Shown here: piece after piece, positions 28,216-37,923 of the stretch
Numbering within the stretch: position 1 is the stretch's first letter
Layout: each line of letters starts with the position of its first letter
Assembly: GCA_025353165.1 (NCBI GenBank)
Contig: JANXRE010000106.1
Location: 20,428 to 84,427 of the forward strand
Length of the DNA: 64,000 nucleotides
Direction: 5' to 3'
DNA from: Acidobacteriota bacterium
GTDB taxonomy: Bacteria; Acidobacteriota; Terriglobia; Bryobacterales; Bryobacteraceae
Notes under the pieces: generated by a model
Told to the model about the DNA's origin: nothing
Seen by the model: only the letters and a program-made list of their open reading frames with translations
The model's database searches: none
Program-made: the position numbers and the translations under genes

Positions 28216-29838
28216 CTATCGCTTCATGCGCCGCATCACCGGACGGGCGACGGCATTGATCGCGGCGTCCAGGTCCGGAACTTTCATAATCCGGCAAGCG
28301 CCATAGAAAATCGCCAATCCGATGGGAAGCGAAACGCTGAGATCCGCCAGCCGTCCCAATTGAGACACGCCGAAGCGGCCCTCCATAAAGTGGCTCGAAA
28401 CCCAGATGGCCGCGCCCATCGCCAGCGACGCAACCAGAACCCGCCCAACGCTCGCGACCAACTGGCGGCCGTAGATGCCGCCGATCCGCCCGCGGATGAT
28501 CCAGAACTGCACGATAAAACCGAAGGTAGCGACAGCCGACGTCGACAGCGCGAGGCCCGCATGGCCGAGCGAGGTATATCGGGTGAGCGCGAACGCGGCT
28601 CCGAAGTTGACCAGGATGGAAACCAGGCTGACGTACATCGGCGTACGCGCGTCGCCCAGCGCGTAAAACGACGGGCTGACCACTTTCAGCGCGGCGTAAC
28701 CGGCCAGCCCGACGGCATAACAGGACAGCGCGGTCGCCGTCTGATAAGTGTCGGAAACGTGGAACCGCCCGCCCTGGTACACTGCGCCGATAATCGACGG
28801 CCCGAGCACGTACAGACCGACGGAAGAAGGGATGGTCAGAAGAAACACCATGGCGAGGGATCGCGACAGGGTCCGCCGGAACTCGTCGTAGTTGCGCGCC
28901 GCTGCGCTGCGCGATACGGCGGGCAGAGTGGCCGAAGCGATGGCAACGCCAAACAGGCCGATCGGCAGTTGCATGAACCGGAAGGCGTAGCTCAACCAGC
29001 TCACCGGGCCGTTGCCCAGTTGAGACGCGAAGTTGGTGTTCACCATCACGTTGATCTGAGTCGCGGCGTTGCCGAGAATCGCCGGTCCCATCAACTGGAA
29101 AATGTGAATCAGGCCAGGATGCCGCCACTTGAAATCCGGGTGGAACAGAAACCCTGACCTTCGCAGGCTGGGAACCTGCCATAACAGTTGCAGCGCTCCG
29201 CCGAGCACGACTCCGATCGCCATGCCTTCGATGTGTGTGATGCCGATATGCGGCCCGAGCAGGTAACCGGCGATCAGTCCAAATCCCACGCTTCCGATGT
29301 TGAAGAACGTGGATGCCATCGCCGGCACGAAGAACTGATTGCACGCGTTCAGCACTCCCATGGCCTGCGCCGCCAGGGCGACCAGCAGCAGAAACGGGAA
29401 CATGATGCGCGTCATCACGACGGCCAATGCGAACTTAGCCGGGTCGGCCCGAAACCCACTGGCGAGAATGCCGACCAGTGCCGGCGCGAAGATCACGCCG
29501 ATCACGCAGAGCGCTCCGACCACCACGGTCAGCGCGGTGGCCACCAGGTTGGCCAGTTCGGCGGCTTCCTTCTTCGAGCGCGTGGCCAGGTACTCGGTGA
29601 AGGTCGGGACAAAGGCCGACGAGAGCGCGCCTTCCGCGAACAGGTCTCGGGTCAGGTTGGGAATACGGAATCCCAGGTTGAAGGCGTCCATCACGACGCC
29701 CGCGCCGAACAGGCGGCTCATGACGCTTTCACGAACCAGCCCCGTGATGCGGCTCATAAATACCGCGACCGAGACGACGCCCGCGGAGCGGACTACGCTG
29801 TCGGACGGCTGGACGATCTCACCTTCCGTGTTGTTCAA
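28216..29838 (-). CDS. murJ: Lipid II flippase MurJ
   Basis: A 540-residue MOP-superfamily membrane protein with about 14 helices. The N-terminal RSAGVVSVAVFMSRITGLVR and AFNLGFRIPNLTRDLFAEGA stretches are signatures of MurJ/MviN, which flips the peptidoglycan precursor lipid II to the periplasmic side. Length is normal for the family. The start is TTG at 29836-29838, with AACAAT 6 nt upstream and no Shine-Dalgarno. Followed closely by the convergent ligase/acyltransferase gene; no other cell-wall gene is nearby. Confidence 0.94.
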   Translation of the reverse strand: MNNTEGEIVQPSDSVVRSAGVVSVAVFMSRITGLVRESVMSRLFGAGVVMDAFNLGFRIPNLTRDLFAEGALSSAFVPTFTEYLATRSKKEAAELANLVATALTVVVGALCVIGVIFAPALVGILASGFRADPAKFALAVVMTRIMFPFLLLVALAAQAMGVLNACNQFFVPAMASTFFNIGSVGFGLIAGYLLGPHIGITHIEGMAIGVVLGGALQLLWQVPSLRRSGFLFHPDFKWRHPGLIHIFQLMGPAILGNAATQINVMVNTNFASQLGNGPVSWLSYAFRFMQLPIGLFGVAIASATLPAVSRSAAARNYDEFRRTLSRSLAMVFLLTIPSSVGLYVLGPSIIGAVYQGGRFHVSDTYQTATALSCYAVGLAGYAALKVVSPSFYALGDARTPMYVSLVSILVNFGAAFALTRYTSLGHAGLALSTSAVATFGFIVQFWIIRGRIGGIYGRQLVASVGRVLVASLAMGAAIWVSSHFMEGRFGVSQLGRLADLSVSLPIGLAIFYGACRIMKVPDLDAAINAVARPVMRRMKR

Positions 29839-29847
29839 AATCGATTG

Positions 29848-30231
29848 TTACCGCCGATCCACAGACCATATTCCCGCTCCATGGGATGCAATGAAAAGGA
29901 AGATGAAACAGTAGAGCGCTGCCAACTCGCCCTGGTTGAGGGCGGGGAGGAGCATCCGGCCCAGTTGAAACTTCCAGTGAAATTGGAGGTATGCCACCGC
30001 CATGGTGCCCGAGCAGAGGAATGCCGCGCAGCGGGTCTGCCATCCGATCAGAACCAGGAGACCGCCAATCAACTCGATCATGCCGCCGAACCACAGTTGT
30101 GAACCGGCGTGGGGCGGCGGGAAGCCTTCGGCGAACAAACCAAAGACGATCTGCGCCCCATGGAACGCGAACAGGAATCCCGCGACGATGCGCAATAATG
30201 CGAATGCCCGCTCCTGGTGCTCAGTCGGCAT
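29848..30231 (-). CDS. DoxX-family membrane protein
   Basis: A 127-residue four-helix membrane protein. RIVAGFLFAFHGAQIVFGLF, MIELIGGLLVLIGWQTRCAA and AVAYLQFHWKFQ match DoxX/SURF4-like proteins such as YphA/DoxD relatives. The ATG at 30231 (MPTEHQ) was preferred; an alternative start at 30258 adds nine residues and would overlap the dipeptidase gene by 38 bp instead of 11. The overlap suggests cotranscription with the M20 peptidase. Roles proposed for the family are varied (thiosulfate:quinone oxidoreductase subunit, redox stress); none can be assigned here. Confidence 0.82.
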   Translation of the reverse strand: MPTEHQERAFALLRIVAGFLFAFHGAQIVFGLFAEGFPPPHAGSQLWFGGMIELIGGLLVLIGWQTRCAAFLCSGTMAVAYLQFHWKFQLGRMLLPALNQGELAALYCFIFLFIASHGAGIWSVDRR

Positions 30232-31597
30232 GCCCGTATTGTTCGAAGAAGCGCGCAACCGTCATGATCCCGTTGTAGAAATTCGAGATCTTGTATTTTT
30301 CGTTGGGCGAGTGGAGACCGTCATCGGGGAGCCCCCAACCCATCATCACCGTCGGAATTCCTAGGTGGTTCGCGAAGTCACCGACGATCGGCACCGAGCC
30401 GCCGCTGCGGATGAACACCGTAGGGCGCCCGAGGATGTCGGCGAACACCTTTGACGCGGTCGCGATCGCGGGATGGTCCGGATTCACAACCACCGCGGGT
30501 CCGGCGCTCAGCATTCGGACCTCGGTAGTAATCCCCGCCGGGGTGTTGTCCTTCACAAACTTTTTGTACGCGGCGATGATTTTATCGGGATCCTGGTTCG
30601 GGACCAGCCGTATGCTGACCTTCGCGGTCGCCTTGGCCGGGATGACGGTCTTTGCTCCCGCCGCCGTGAATCCGCCCGCGATTCCGTGCACCTCCAGGGT
30701 CGGCCGCGACCAGACGCGTTCGAGAACCGTGCGGTCCGCTTCGCCCGTAAGTTGTGTCGAGCCCACTTCCTTCGCCAGGAATTCCTTCTCGTCGAACGGC
30801 AGGCTCGCCCAGCTTTGCTTTTCCGCCGGCGCAGGTTCGGCAACGTCGTCGTACATCCCGGGGATTTGGATTTTTCCGGCGGCGTCCTTCATCTTCGAAA
30901 TCAACTCGATCAGCGCGAAGATCGGGTTCGGCGCCGCGCCGCCGTACAGCCCCGAGTGCAGGTCACGCTTCGGTCCGTTGGCCTCGATCTCGGTGTAGAC
31001 CAGCCCGCGCAGACCGGTGCACAGGGTCGGAATGCCATCGGCGTACAGCGCCGTGTCGGATACGAGAGCGACATCCGCCTTCAGCTTCGCTTTGTTCCCC
31101 GCGACATACTTGGCCACCGACTCGCCGCCGACTTCCTCCTCGCCTTCCACCAGGAACTTCACGTTAATAGGCAGCTTTCCATGGACCGCGAAGAGCGCTT
31201 CGACGGCCTTGATGTGCATGTACATCTGCCCTTTGTCGTCGGCCGAGCCGCGCGCGTACAGATTGCCGTCGCGCTCGGTGGGCTCAAACGGCGGCGTGTG
31301 CCACAGCTCGATCGGATCGGGAGGCTGGACGTCGTAGTGCCCGTAACACAGCACCGTCGGCTTGCCCGGCGCATGCAGCCAATCGGCATAGACCAGAGGA
31401 TGTTTCGGCGTGGGGATGATCTCGACGTTCTCGAGGCCCGCCTTCTTCAGCGAATCCGCGACAAACGCCGCCGCGCGATCCACATCCGGCTTGTTCTCCG
31501 GGAGAGTGCTGATGCTGGGGATGCGAATGAAATCTTTCAACTCGTCCAGGAACCGTTGCCGGTTCTGCTGAATGTATTGGTCTGTGGTTTGCGCCAT
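30221..31597 (-). CDS. M20-family metallo-dipeptidase
   Basis: A 458-residue cytosolic dinuclear-zinc peptidase of the M20 CNDP/PepV-like branch. Zinc ligands and catalytic residues are in order: CYGHYDVQPP (His and catalytic Asp), GSADDKGQ (bridging Asp), EGEEEVGGES (catalytic Glu and ligand Glu), VALVSDTALY (Asp), and a distal His near GLHSPNEKY. The lid/dimerisation domain at about 200-360 contains the conserved GLYGGAAPNP. It releases C-terminal amino acids from dipeptides. No signal peptide. Coupled to the DoxX gene. Confidence 0.92.
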   Translation of the reverse strand: MAQTTDQYIQQNRQRFLDELKDFIRIPSISTLPENKPDVDRAAAFVADSLKKAGLENVEIIPTPKHPLVYADWLHAPGKPTVLCYGHYDVQPPDPIELWHTPPFEPTERDGNLYARGSADDKGQMYMHIKAVEALFAVHGKLPINVKFLVEGEEEVGGESVAKYVAGNKAKLKADVALVSDTALYADGIPTLCTGLRGLVYTEIEANGPKRDLHSGLYGGAAPNPIFALIELISKMKDAAGKIQIPGMYDDVAEPAPAEKQSWASLPFDEKEFLAKEVGSTQLTGEADRTVLERVWSRPTLEVHGIAGGFTAAGAKTVIPAKATAKVSIRLVPNQDPDKIIAAYKKFVKDNTPAGITTEVRMLSAGPAVVVNPDHPAIATASKVFADILGRPTVFIRSGGSVPIVGDFANHLGIPTVMMGWGLPDDGLHSPNEKYKISNFYNGIMTVARFFEQYGHAD

Positions 31598-31606
31598 CGG
31601 ATAGTC

Positions 31607-33004
31607 CTAGTTTAGCCGTACTGTGACCATGCTCCTCGCCGGGAGTGTTACGTGCGCGTAAGAACCTGCGATACGGACGGCGATCCGGCGCGCCTGGCCC
31701 GAATTGACGATTTCGAGGACAGTGGATCCGCCGGGAGCGGAGAACGCCACGTGCGACACTCCCGGCAACTCGCCGGAACTGGCGATTCGAACCGCCCCCG
31801 GGCGCACGAATTTGCTGAAGTGCGCGAGATACCAGAACGCGCCGGTATACTCGACCTCACCCTTTGCGCCGTCGACGATGACCAGCGGGTGCTGCGGGTT
31901 GTCCTTGGGGTCGCCATGCTCTTCGGATATGAGCCACGGGCCGCCCTTCTCGTCGAGGATCAGGTTCCAGTAGATCCAGCCGGACGCGCCGGCGGCCAGA
32001 TCGGAGACGATCATGCGCCCCCACCGGTCGCCATCGCCGAAGCCGCGCACCGGCATCGGACGGTTGTCGATCACCTTCGCGTAACAGACCTCTGACTGCC
32101 AGATCGGGAGGTCGGGGTAGCGTTCGTGCAAGCGTTTCAACGGCTGGCTCGTCTGGTGTTCCCAATCGTAACCGTGGACCGTGATGGTCCCGATGTACTG
32201 CCGCGCCCCCGGGTCATCGAGAATCTTCGTCAGATTCTCCAGGCCCACTCTCCGGTTGTGCGACTCGCAAACCTGCAGCTTCGTCGTCACGCCCGCGCGG
32301 CGCATCTCCGGACCGAGATGGTGCTTGATCAGGTCGGCGATGTCCGCGTACTTGATCTTGCAGTATATGAACTCCGGCTCGTTGAACGGGGCCAGGTAGT
32401 CGATGTTGACGCCCTGTTTCTCGTACTCCTGAAGATAGCGAACCAGGTAGCGGGCGAAGCGCTCGTAGTGCTCCGGCTTGAGGCTCATGTTCGCATCGAG
32501 CATCCAATCGGGCGGGTAATCCGTCGTGGAGTGAATACGGAAGTCGCCGTGCCGGCGTGCCCGTTTAATATACGTGATCAGGCCGTTCGGCTTGAGATCG
32601 CGGGCGATGCTGAAATGCTTCAGATTCAGGTCGCCGGGAGCGTCGTCGTAGGTGTACCAGCCGCCGTCTGCCGCGAAGTCGAATGCGGCCGCGGGCGATT
32701 TCATCAGGGTGAACCCGGCGCCACCGCCTTGGTTAAATATCCGGCGGAGCGTCTCTTCCTGCTTGTCCTTCGGTAGGCGGTTGAGCACCATGAGTCCAGC
32801 CTCGGTGAAGGTTGCGCCGAAGCCGTCGATGGTTTGGAAGCGTTGGGCCGGGTCGATCCGGATTACGTCGCCGCTGGGCGCGCCCGTCTGCATCGGAACC
32901 GGCGGCAACGCCCTCATCCGGTCGCCCGCCTGGCTGCTTACGATGACCGTGGCCTGCGCCCATGCAAGCGCTGGAAGGATTACGATAGCGAAGGATCTCC
33001 ACAT
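31607..33004 (-). CDS. Secreted GH30-family beta-glycosidase
   Basis: A 465-residue exported enzyme: signal peptide (MWRSFAIVILPALAWAQ), a GH30 TIM barrel with IDGFGATFTEAG near the start, acid/base Glu209 in FNEPEF and nucleophile Glu305 in WQSEVCYA, then a C-terminal beta domain. It is most like the glucosylceramidase / beta-1,6-glucanase subfamilies. The start was placed at 33004 because the signal peptide begins there; an ATG five codons upstream is the alternative, and upstream extension is Arg-rich non-coding. It is divergent from recX. Natural substrate unknown. Confidence 0.9.
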   Translation of the reverse strand: MWRSFAIVILPALAWAQATVIVSSQAGDRMRALPPVPMQTGAPSGDVIRIDPAQRFQTIDGFGATFTEAGLMVLNRLPKDKQEETLRRIFNQGGGAGFTLMKSPAAAFDFAADGGWYTYDDAPGDLNLKHFSIARDLKPNGLITYIKRARRHGDFRIHSTTDYPPDWMLDANMSLKPEHYERFARYLVRYLQEYEKQGVNIDYLAPFNEPEFIYCKIKYADIADLIKHHLGPEMRRAGVTTKLQVCESHNRRVGLENLTKILDDPGARQYIGTITVHGYDWEHQTSQPLKRLHERYPDLPIWQSEVCYAKVIDNRPMPVRGFGDGDRWGRMIVSDLAAGASGWIYWNLILDEKGGPWLISEEHGDPKDNPQHPLVIVDGAKGEVEYTGAFWYLAHFSKFVRPGAVRIASSGELPGVSHVAFSAPGGSTVLEIVNSGQARRIAVRIAGSYAHVTLPARSMVTVRLN

Positions 33005-33054
33005 GACGGCGACGAGCATATCAAAGCGGAGCGCGTGATAACATCGAACCGCCG

Positions 33055-33573
33055 ATGATACGCAAGCCCGCGCCGTTGGAGTACTCCGCGCTGATGCAAT
33101 ACGCCGTGCGAACGGTTGCCGGCCGCGGCTTGTCTGCTTCGGAGATGCGGCGGAAACTCGCGCTCCGGGCGGCGCAACGGGAGGACGTCGATCGCGTCGT
33201 TGCCGCCCTGCAGGACGCCGGGGCCTTGAACGATGAGCGATTCGCCGAATCGTTTGCGGCATCGCGCCTAGAGAACCGGGGTTTCGGGCGCATGCGGGTC
33301 CTCCGCGATTTACGCGCCCGGCAAGTGTCTCCAAGAACCGCCGAAGAAGCCGTCACGTCGGCCTACGGCGAAACCGACGAGACCGCCCTCATCGAGCACT
33401 ATATCGCCAAGAAGTTTCGCGGTAAGGACATGCCCGTTTACCTGGCCGAAGAGAAGAACCTTGCGTCGGCATTCCGCAAGCTCCGTACAGCCGGCTTCAG
33501 TCCGGGCAACTCGATTCGGGTGTTGAAGAAGTATTCGCAGCGCGCGGAGGAATTGGAAGACACCGATTCTTAG
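33055..33573 (+). CDS. recX: RecX regulator of RecA
   Basis: A 172-residue helical protein with the three-helix repeats of RecX: YAVRTVAGRGLSASEMRRKL, then VVAALQDAGALNDERFAES (the family's best-conserved motif), then a third repeat to about residue 160. RecX caps RecA filaments. recA is not in the window; instead recX runs convergently into the topoisomerase III-RecQ gene, sharing four bases at the stops. Functionally both act on recombination intermediates, but the convergent arrangement gives no evidence of co-expression. Confidence 0.88.
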   Translation: MIRKPAPLEYSALMQYAVRTVAGRGLSASEMRRKLALRAAQREDVDRVVAALQDAGALNDERFAESFAASRLENRGFGRMRVLRDLRARQVSPRTAEEAVTSAYGETDETALIEHYIAKKFRGKDMPVYLAEEKNLASAFRKLRTAGFSPGNSIRVLKKYSQRAEELEDTDS

Positions 33574-36500
33574 CCCCCCGCGGCGCCGAGCACCCGAAAG
33601 ATCTGATTCCCGTACTTCTCGACAATCTTTAACCCGACGCCGGAGATCTCCAACAGCTCCGCGTCCGAGTGAGGCTGCATTTCCGCGATCGCCCGCAGAG
33701 CCTTGTCGGTGAGAATTCGGAACGCCGGCACGCCTTGTTTCTTGGCCTCCGCCAAGCGCCAGGACTTCAACGCGGCTTCGGCGAGTGCGGGGTTGGACGC
33801 TGCTCGTTTCACCGGCTCGGGCGCCGCGGCGATCCTGGGCGCGCGCGCCTTCTTCTTGCGCTTGCGCGGCTTTTCTTCGGCAATGACGTCGGCGGGGATG
33901 GCGACCGCCTCCACCGCTCCGTCTTCCCGTCCAAACCGCGTCAGATATGCTTTGCGGAACTCGATCGTTTTTCCATCCTTCTCAAAAGATGTATCCATCA
34001 CTTCGATCAATCCGCCGCGGGCCATAGCGATGAGGAGATCCTCAAAGCCGCGCCGGTCCAGCGGCGAATTTTCGAACAGTTGCGTGTGCAGGCGGCCCGT
34101 CGCCACGCCGTCGCCACGCTTCAACCCATCGAGGATCTTTTGGATGTTTTCGCGGTCCACCGGATCGGGCGGGCGAAACGCCTGGCCCACCGCCGCTCCG
34201 GAATTGCAGAAATCGCAAACGCCGCAGCGGCGCCGCGAATCGGCGGTGTCGCCAAAGTATCTCACCAGCGCCACCATCCGGCAGGTAGCGCCTTCGCAAT
34301 ACGAGAGCATCTTCTCAAACTGCGCCATCTTGTGCTCGCGCTGCGCTTCATAAGAGGGAAGCCAGTTCCCCGCGCCCCGGCTCAGGTTCTCGGCGTAATC
34401 CACCACGGCGCCGCCGTGGATCCAGAGCTTCTCCATCGCGGCGCCGAACGCCTCTTCGGGAAGACGGGTGCGGTTCTGCACCGCCTCCTTCGGCTGCGGC
34501 TCGGCCGTCAGGCAATCGAAGATGCGCGTCAGAACGGAGGGATCGGGATAATCGCGCTCGAAGAAATAGTCGTGGGTGAAGCGGTCCGAATAGGAATGCA
34601 TCAGGACCGCGCGCGACGGCAGTCCATCGCGTCCGGCGCGGCCGATCTCCTGGTAGTAACCCTCGATGCTGCCCGGCAGCGCCGTGTGGATCACCGTGCG
34701 GATGTCGGGCTTGTCCACGCCCATGCCGAAGGCGATGGTTGCGACGATCACGTCCAGGCGGCCTTCGAGGAAGTCTTTTTGCACTTGCTCGCGGCGCTTT
34801 CCATCGAGTCCCGCGTGATATGCGTCCGCCGCGAAATCGCGCTGCAGTTCGAGCGCCAGCGCGTTCGAATCCTTGCGCCGGGGAACGTAGACGATCGCGG
34901 GCCTACGGCCATCGTCCTGGAGGATCTCCTGAGTCAGCGCGAAGCGCGCATCCTGCGAGGTCTTCACGATCTCGATGGCGATGTTGTCGCGTCGGAATCC
35001 GTGAATGAAATGTCTCGGCGCGAGAAGGCCGAGCTGTTTCGAGATATCGCTCTGCACCAGCGGCGTTGCGGTCGCCGTCAACGCGATGACGGGCGCGGGA
35101 CGCAGAGCCGGAAGGTGTGCGCCGATGGTCCGGTAGTCCGGGCGGAAATCGTGCCCCCACTGCGAAATGCAATGGGCCTCGTCAATCGCGATCAGGTGCG
35201 GCTTCCTTTTGGCGAGCATCTCCGGAAAGCCGCGCACGCGAAGGCGCTCGGGCGCGACGAAAAGAAAATCGAGCTTGCCCGCGAGGTATTGAATGCAGAC
35301 TTCGCGCGAATCGGCCCGATCGCGGTTGGAATGGATTCGCTCGGTCGCGAACCCGAGCGCTTGCATTTTTGCGACCTGGTCTTCCATCAACGCGATCAAA
35401 GGGCTGATCACCAGCGTCGTGCCGCCCAGCATGATACCGGGCAACTGGTAGCAGAGCGATTTGCCCGATCCCGTCGGCATCACGAGCAGCGCGTCCTGGC
35501 CGGAGGTCAGGACGCGGCAAACCTCTTCCTGGTTGGGCCGGAAGGACTCGAAGCGAAAGGACTTTTGCAAAACCTCCAGCAGCGAACTACCGTCCGGAAC
35601 AGTGCTCCTGGCGGGCGCGACAGACGCCGCCGGCGCCGGAGAAATTCCCGCCTTCCCGACCACCTCCGTCACGTACTCCTCGATCCCCTTGATGAACGGC
35701 CCAAGCTGCGCCTGCCCGCGCTCGATGCGCTTCAGGTAAGCTTCCCATTGCCCGGTCATCGCCGGACTCTTGACCTCGGGATGCACGATTCCGATCAGGC
35801 GAATACCCTTCTCGGTCGCTTCGATACTCTTGCCGCGACGCTCGATGAACCCGCGTTTCAGCAGTACCTCGATAATCTGAGCTCTCGTCGCGGGCGTTCC
35901 GAGACCGCTGTCCTTCATCGCGTCCGAGAGTTCTTTGTCGTCCAGTGTCTTGCCCGCCGTCTCCATCGCGGTCAGGAGCGTGGCGTCGTTGAGCCGTTTG
36001 GGCGGGCGCGTCTTCTTCGCCAGAGCCTCAACTTCGACGATCGTTTGCCGCTGGCCTTCCGCCAGGTTCGGAGGCAGCGCCTGCCCTTCGTCGACGGGCG
36101 TTTCATCGCTCTCCCCGCCGCGTTTCGGCTTCTTGCGCTCCTTTTTCACGCCGCCGATGTCGAGCGCTTTCCAGCCGGTTTGCTGGATGGCCGTGCCGGT
36201 CGTGTGGAACCGGTCATCCGAGCCACTCCTTACGAGGGTGATAACGGTGGTGACGGACCAGATGTAGTCGTCGTGCCACGCAGACAGCAGGCGGCGGCAC
36301 ACGAGATCGAAGATTCTTTGTTCGTCCTGGTCGAGCGAGGCTCTAGCGGGATCGACGCCGGTCGGAATGATCGCGTGGTGATCCGATACTTTCGTGTCGT
36401 CGATGTAACGGCGGCCCAGCGGGCGTTCGCCTGTTCCCGGCGCGAGCAGGCTTTCGTATTCGCCCCGGATGGAATCCACGATGCGGGGCAACGTGCCCGC

Positions 36501-37505
36501 GACATCCTGCGATAGATGACGGCTGTCCGTGCGCGGGTAGCTGATCAGCTTGTGCCGCTCGTATAAGGACTGCGCAAGTTCGAGCGTCCGCAGCGCGCTG
36601 AATCCGTACAAGCGGTTCCCGTGCCGCTGTAGTTCGGTGAGATCGTACAGCAAAGGCGGAGCCATCCGCTTAGTTTGAGCTTCAATCTTCTCGATCCCGG
36701 CGTCGCCGCCGCGGACGCGCTCGACCACGGCGCGCGCTTCTTCGCCAGAAGCGGGAAGCTTCATCGCGGCGTCCAGCGGCTCCACTCCCGCCTGGAACCA
36801 TATCCCGTCGTAGCTCTGCCCCTCGCGCGGCGAGAACGTGGCCGCCACGTTGAAATAGTCTTCGGGAACAAAACTCTGAATTGCGAGTTCCCGTTCGACG
36901 ATCATCGCGAGCGTCGGCGTCTGCACCCGCCCCACCGACAGGTCCTCGCGGCACGCCAGCGTATAAGCGCGCGAGAGGTTCATCCCGACCAGCCAGTCGG
37001 CCCGGCTGCGTCCGCGCGCGGCGTCTGCGAGAGCGTCGTAATCGGTTCCGTCGCGCAGTTTGGCGAAGCCGTTGCGAATGGCCTCGGGAGTCAGCGAGGA
37101 GATCCACAGCCGTTGGACGGGCTTGTCGGCCCCGGCCGCTTCGTAGATGTACCGGAAGATGAGCTCCCCCTCGCGCCCCGCGTCCGTCGCGCAGATCACC
37201 GCCGAAATCTTCGGCGACGTGAGGATCCTCCGGACGACCTCGAATTGATCCTTGGTCTGCTCGCCGATCACCAGCGGCCACGACTCCGGCAGCATCGGCA
37301 ACTGCTCCGGTCGCCAGGCACGCCACTCCGGCCGGATCTCGCCCGGCTGCGCGAGCGCCACCAGGTGACCGATGGCCCACGTCACGACGTACCCGTCGCC
37401 GTGCAGGAAGCCTTCGCCCCGTTTGGTGGCGTTAAGAACTCGAGCGATGTCACGGGCCACCGACGGTTTTTCGGCGACGACCGCGACACTGGTCTGCGTC
37501 GCCAT
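33570..37505 (-). CDS. topB-recQ: Topoisomerase III-RecQ helicase fusion protein
   Basis: A single uninterrupted 1311-codon frame. Residues 1-620 are a type IA topoisomerase III: TOPRIM (VVAEKPSVARDIARVL, ATDAGREGELIFRYIY), and catalytic Tyr323 in LISYPRTDSRHLS. After a short linker (about 620-640) comes RecQ: Walker A MPTGSGKS (676-683), DEAH at 775-778, ALTATATP, the QEIGRAGRDG motif VI and the RQC zinc site ending CGVCDFC (1094-1100). A Lys/Arg-rich linker (about 1205) precedes an HRDC domain (about 1240-1308). RecQ and Top3 act together to decatenate DNA and dissolve Holliday junctions; here they are one chain. No separate copies occur in the window. Confidence 0.93.
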   Translation of the reverse strand: MATQTSVAVVAEKPSVARDIARVLNATKRGEGFLHGDGYVVTWAIGHLVALAQPGEIRPEWRAWRPEQLPMLPESWPLVIGEQTKDQFEVVRRILTSPKISAVICATDAGREGELIFRYIYEAAGADKPVQRLWISSLTPEAIRNGFAKLRDGTDYDALADAARGRSRADWLVGMNLSRAYTLACREDLSVGRVQTPTLAMIVERELAIQSFVPEDYFNVAATFSPREGQSYDGIWFQAGVEPLDAAMKLPASGEEARAVVERVRGGDAGIEKIEAQTKRMAPPLLYDLTELQRHGNRLYGFSALRTLELAQSLYERHKLISYPRTDSRHLSQDVAGTLPRIVDSIRGEYESLLAPGTGERPLGRRYIDDTKVSDHHAIIPTGVDPARASLDQDEQRIFDLVCRRLLSAWHDDYIWSVTTVITLVRSGSDDRFHTTGTAIQQTGWKALDIGGVKKERKKPKRGGESDETPVDEGQALPPNLAEGQRQTIVEVEALAKKTRPPKRLNDATLLTAMETAGKTLDDKELSDAMKDSGLGTPATRAQIIEVLLKRGFIERRGKSIEATEKGIRLIGIVHPEVKSPAMTGQWEAYLKRIERGQAQLGPFIKGIEEYVTEVVGKAGISPAPAASVAPARSTVPDGSSLLEVLQKSFRFESFRPNQEEVCRVLTSGQDALLVMPTGSGKSLCYQLPGIMLGGTTLVISPLIALMEDQVAKMQALGFATERIHSNRDRADSREVCIQYLAGKLDFLFVAPERLRVRGFPEMLAKRKPHLIAIDEAHCISQWGHDFRPDYRTIGAHLPALRPAPVIALTATATPLVQSDISKQLGLLAPRHFIHGFRRDNIAIEIVKTSQDARFALTQEILQDDGRRPAIVYVPRRKDSNALALELQRDFAADAYHAGLDGKRREQVQKDFLEGRLDVIVATIAFGMGVDKPDIRTVIHTALPGSIEGYYQEIGRAGRDGLPSRAVLMHSYSDRFTHDYFFERDYPDPSVLTRIFDCLTAEPQPKEAVQNRTRLPEEAFGAAMEKLWIHGGAVVDYAENLSRGAGNWLPSYEAQREHKMAQFEKMLSYCEGATCRMVALVRYFGDTADSRRRCGVCDFCNSGAAVGQAFRPPDPVDRENIQKILDGLKRGDGVATGRLHTQLFENSPLDRRGFEDLLIAMARGGLIEVMDTSFEKDGKTIEFRKAYLTRFGREDGAVEAVAIPADVIAEEKPRKRKKKARAPRIAAAPEPVKRAASNPALAEAALKSWRLAEAKKQGVPAFRILTDKALRAIAEMQPHSDAELLEISGVGLKIVEKYGNQIFRVLGAAGG

Positions 37506-37542
37506 CTACGATACGAGGATATCAGGGATACTCAAATCAGCC

Positions 37543-37923
37543 GTGTTATTTAGTGCCGATCCGACACAGAGGTTCTCTTTCAGAGCCGGGGATTACATAC
37601 GCTACCGGCCGTCGTATCCCCGCGGCGTGATGGACGTCCTCGCGAGCGAATGCGGGCTATCGGCGGCATCCAGCGTTGCCGGCATCGGGTCCGGGACCGG
37701 CCTGCTTGCTAGACTATTTCTGAAACTCGGATGCCCGGTTCCTGGCGTCGAACCGAACGTGGAAATGCGGCTTGCCGGCGAGCGGATGCTGCGCTCGTTC
37801 GATCGTTTTCACAGCGTGAATGGGCGCGCCGAGCATACGACGCTGCCGCCGGCAAACATGGACTTCGTCGCGGCGGGGCAGGCTTTCCATTTCCGCGCCG
37901 GAGTGCTTCACGTATCGCAATGA
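37543..37923 (+). pseudogene. Truncated SAM-dependent methyltransferase
   Basis: About 126 codons from a possible GTG start. The N-terminal half of a class I methyltransferase is recognisable: RFSFRAGDYIRYRPSYP, the SAM-binding strand VAGIGSGTGLLAR, the acidic tip VEPNVEMRLAGE and MDFVAAGQAFHF. The protein then stops at about half the normal 240-260 residues, after an unrelated RAGVLHVSQ tail. The stop overlaps the next gene's ATG (ATGA), which looks like translational coupling but probably arose from the deletion junction. Not expected to be active. Confidence 0.65.

Noticed and set aside
33669..36515. A 948-codon plus-strand frame opposite the Top3-RecQ gene
   Set aside because: Antisense shadow: very Arg/His-rich, no domain, and the sense strand carries complete topoisomerase and helicase motifs.
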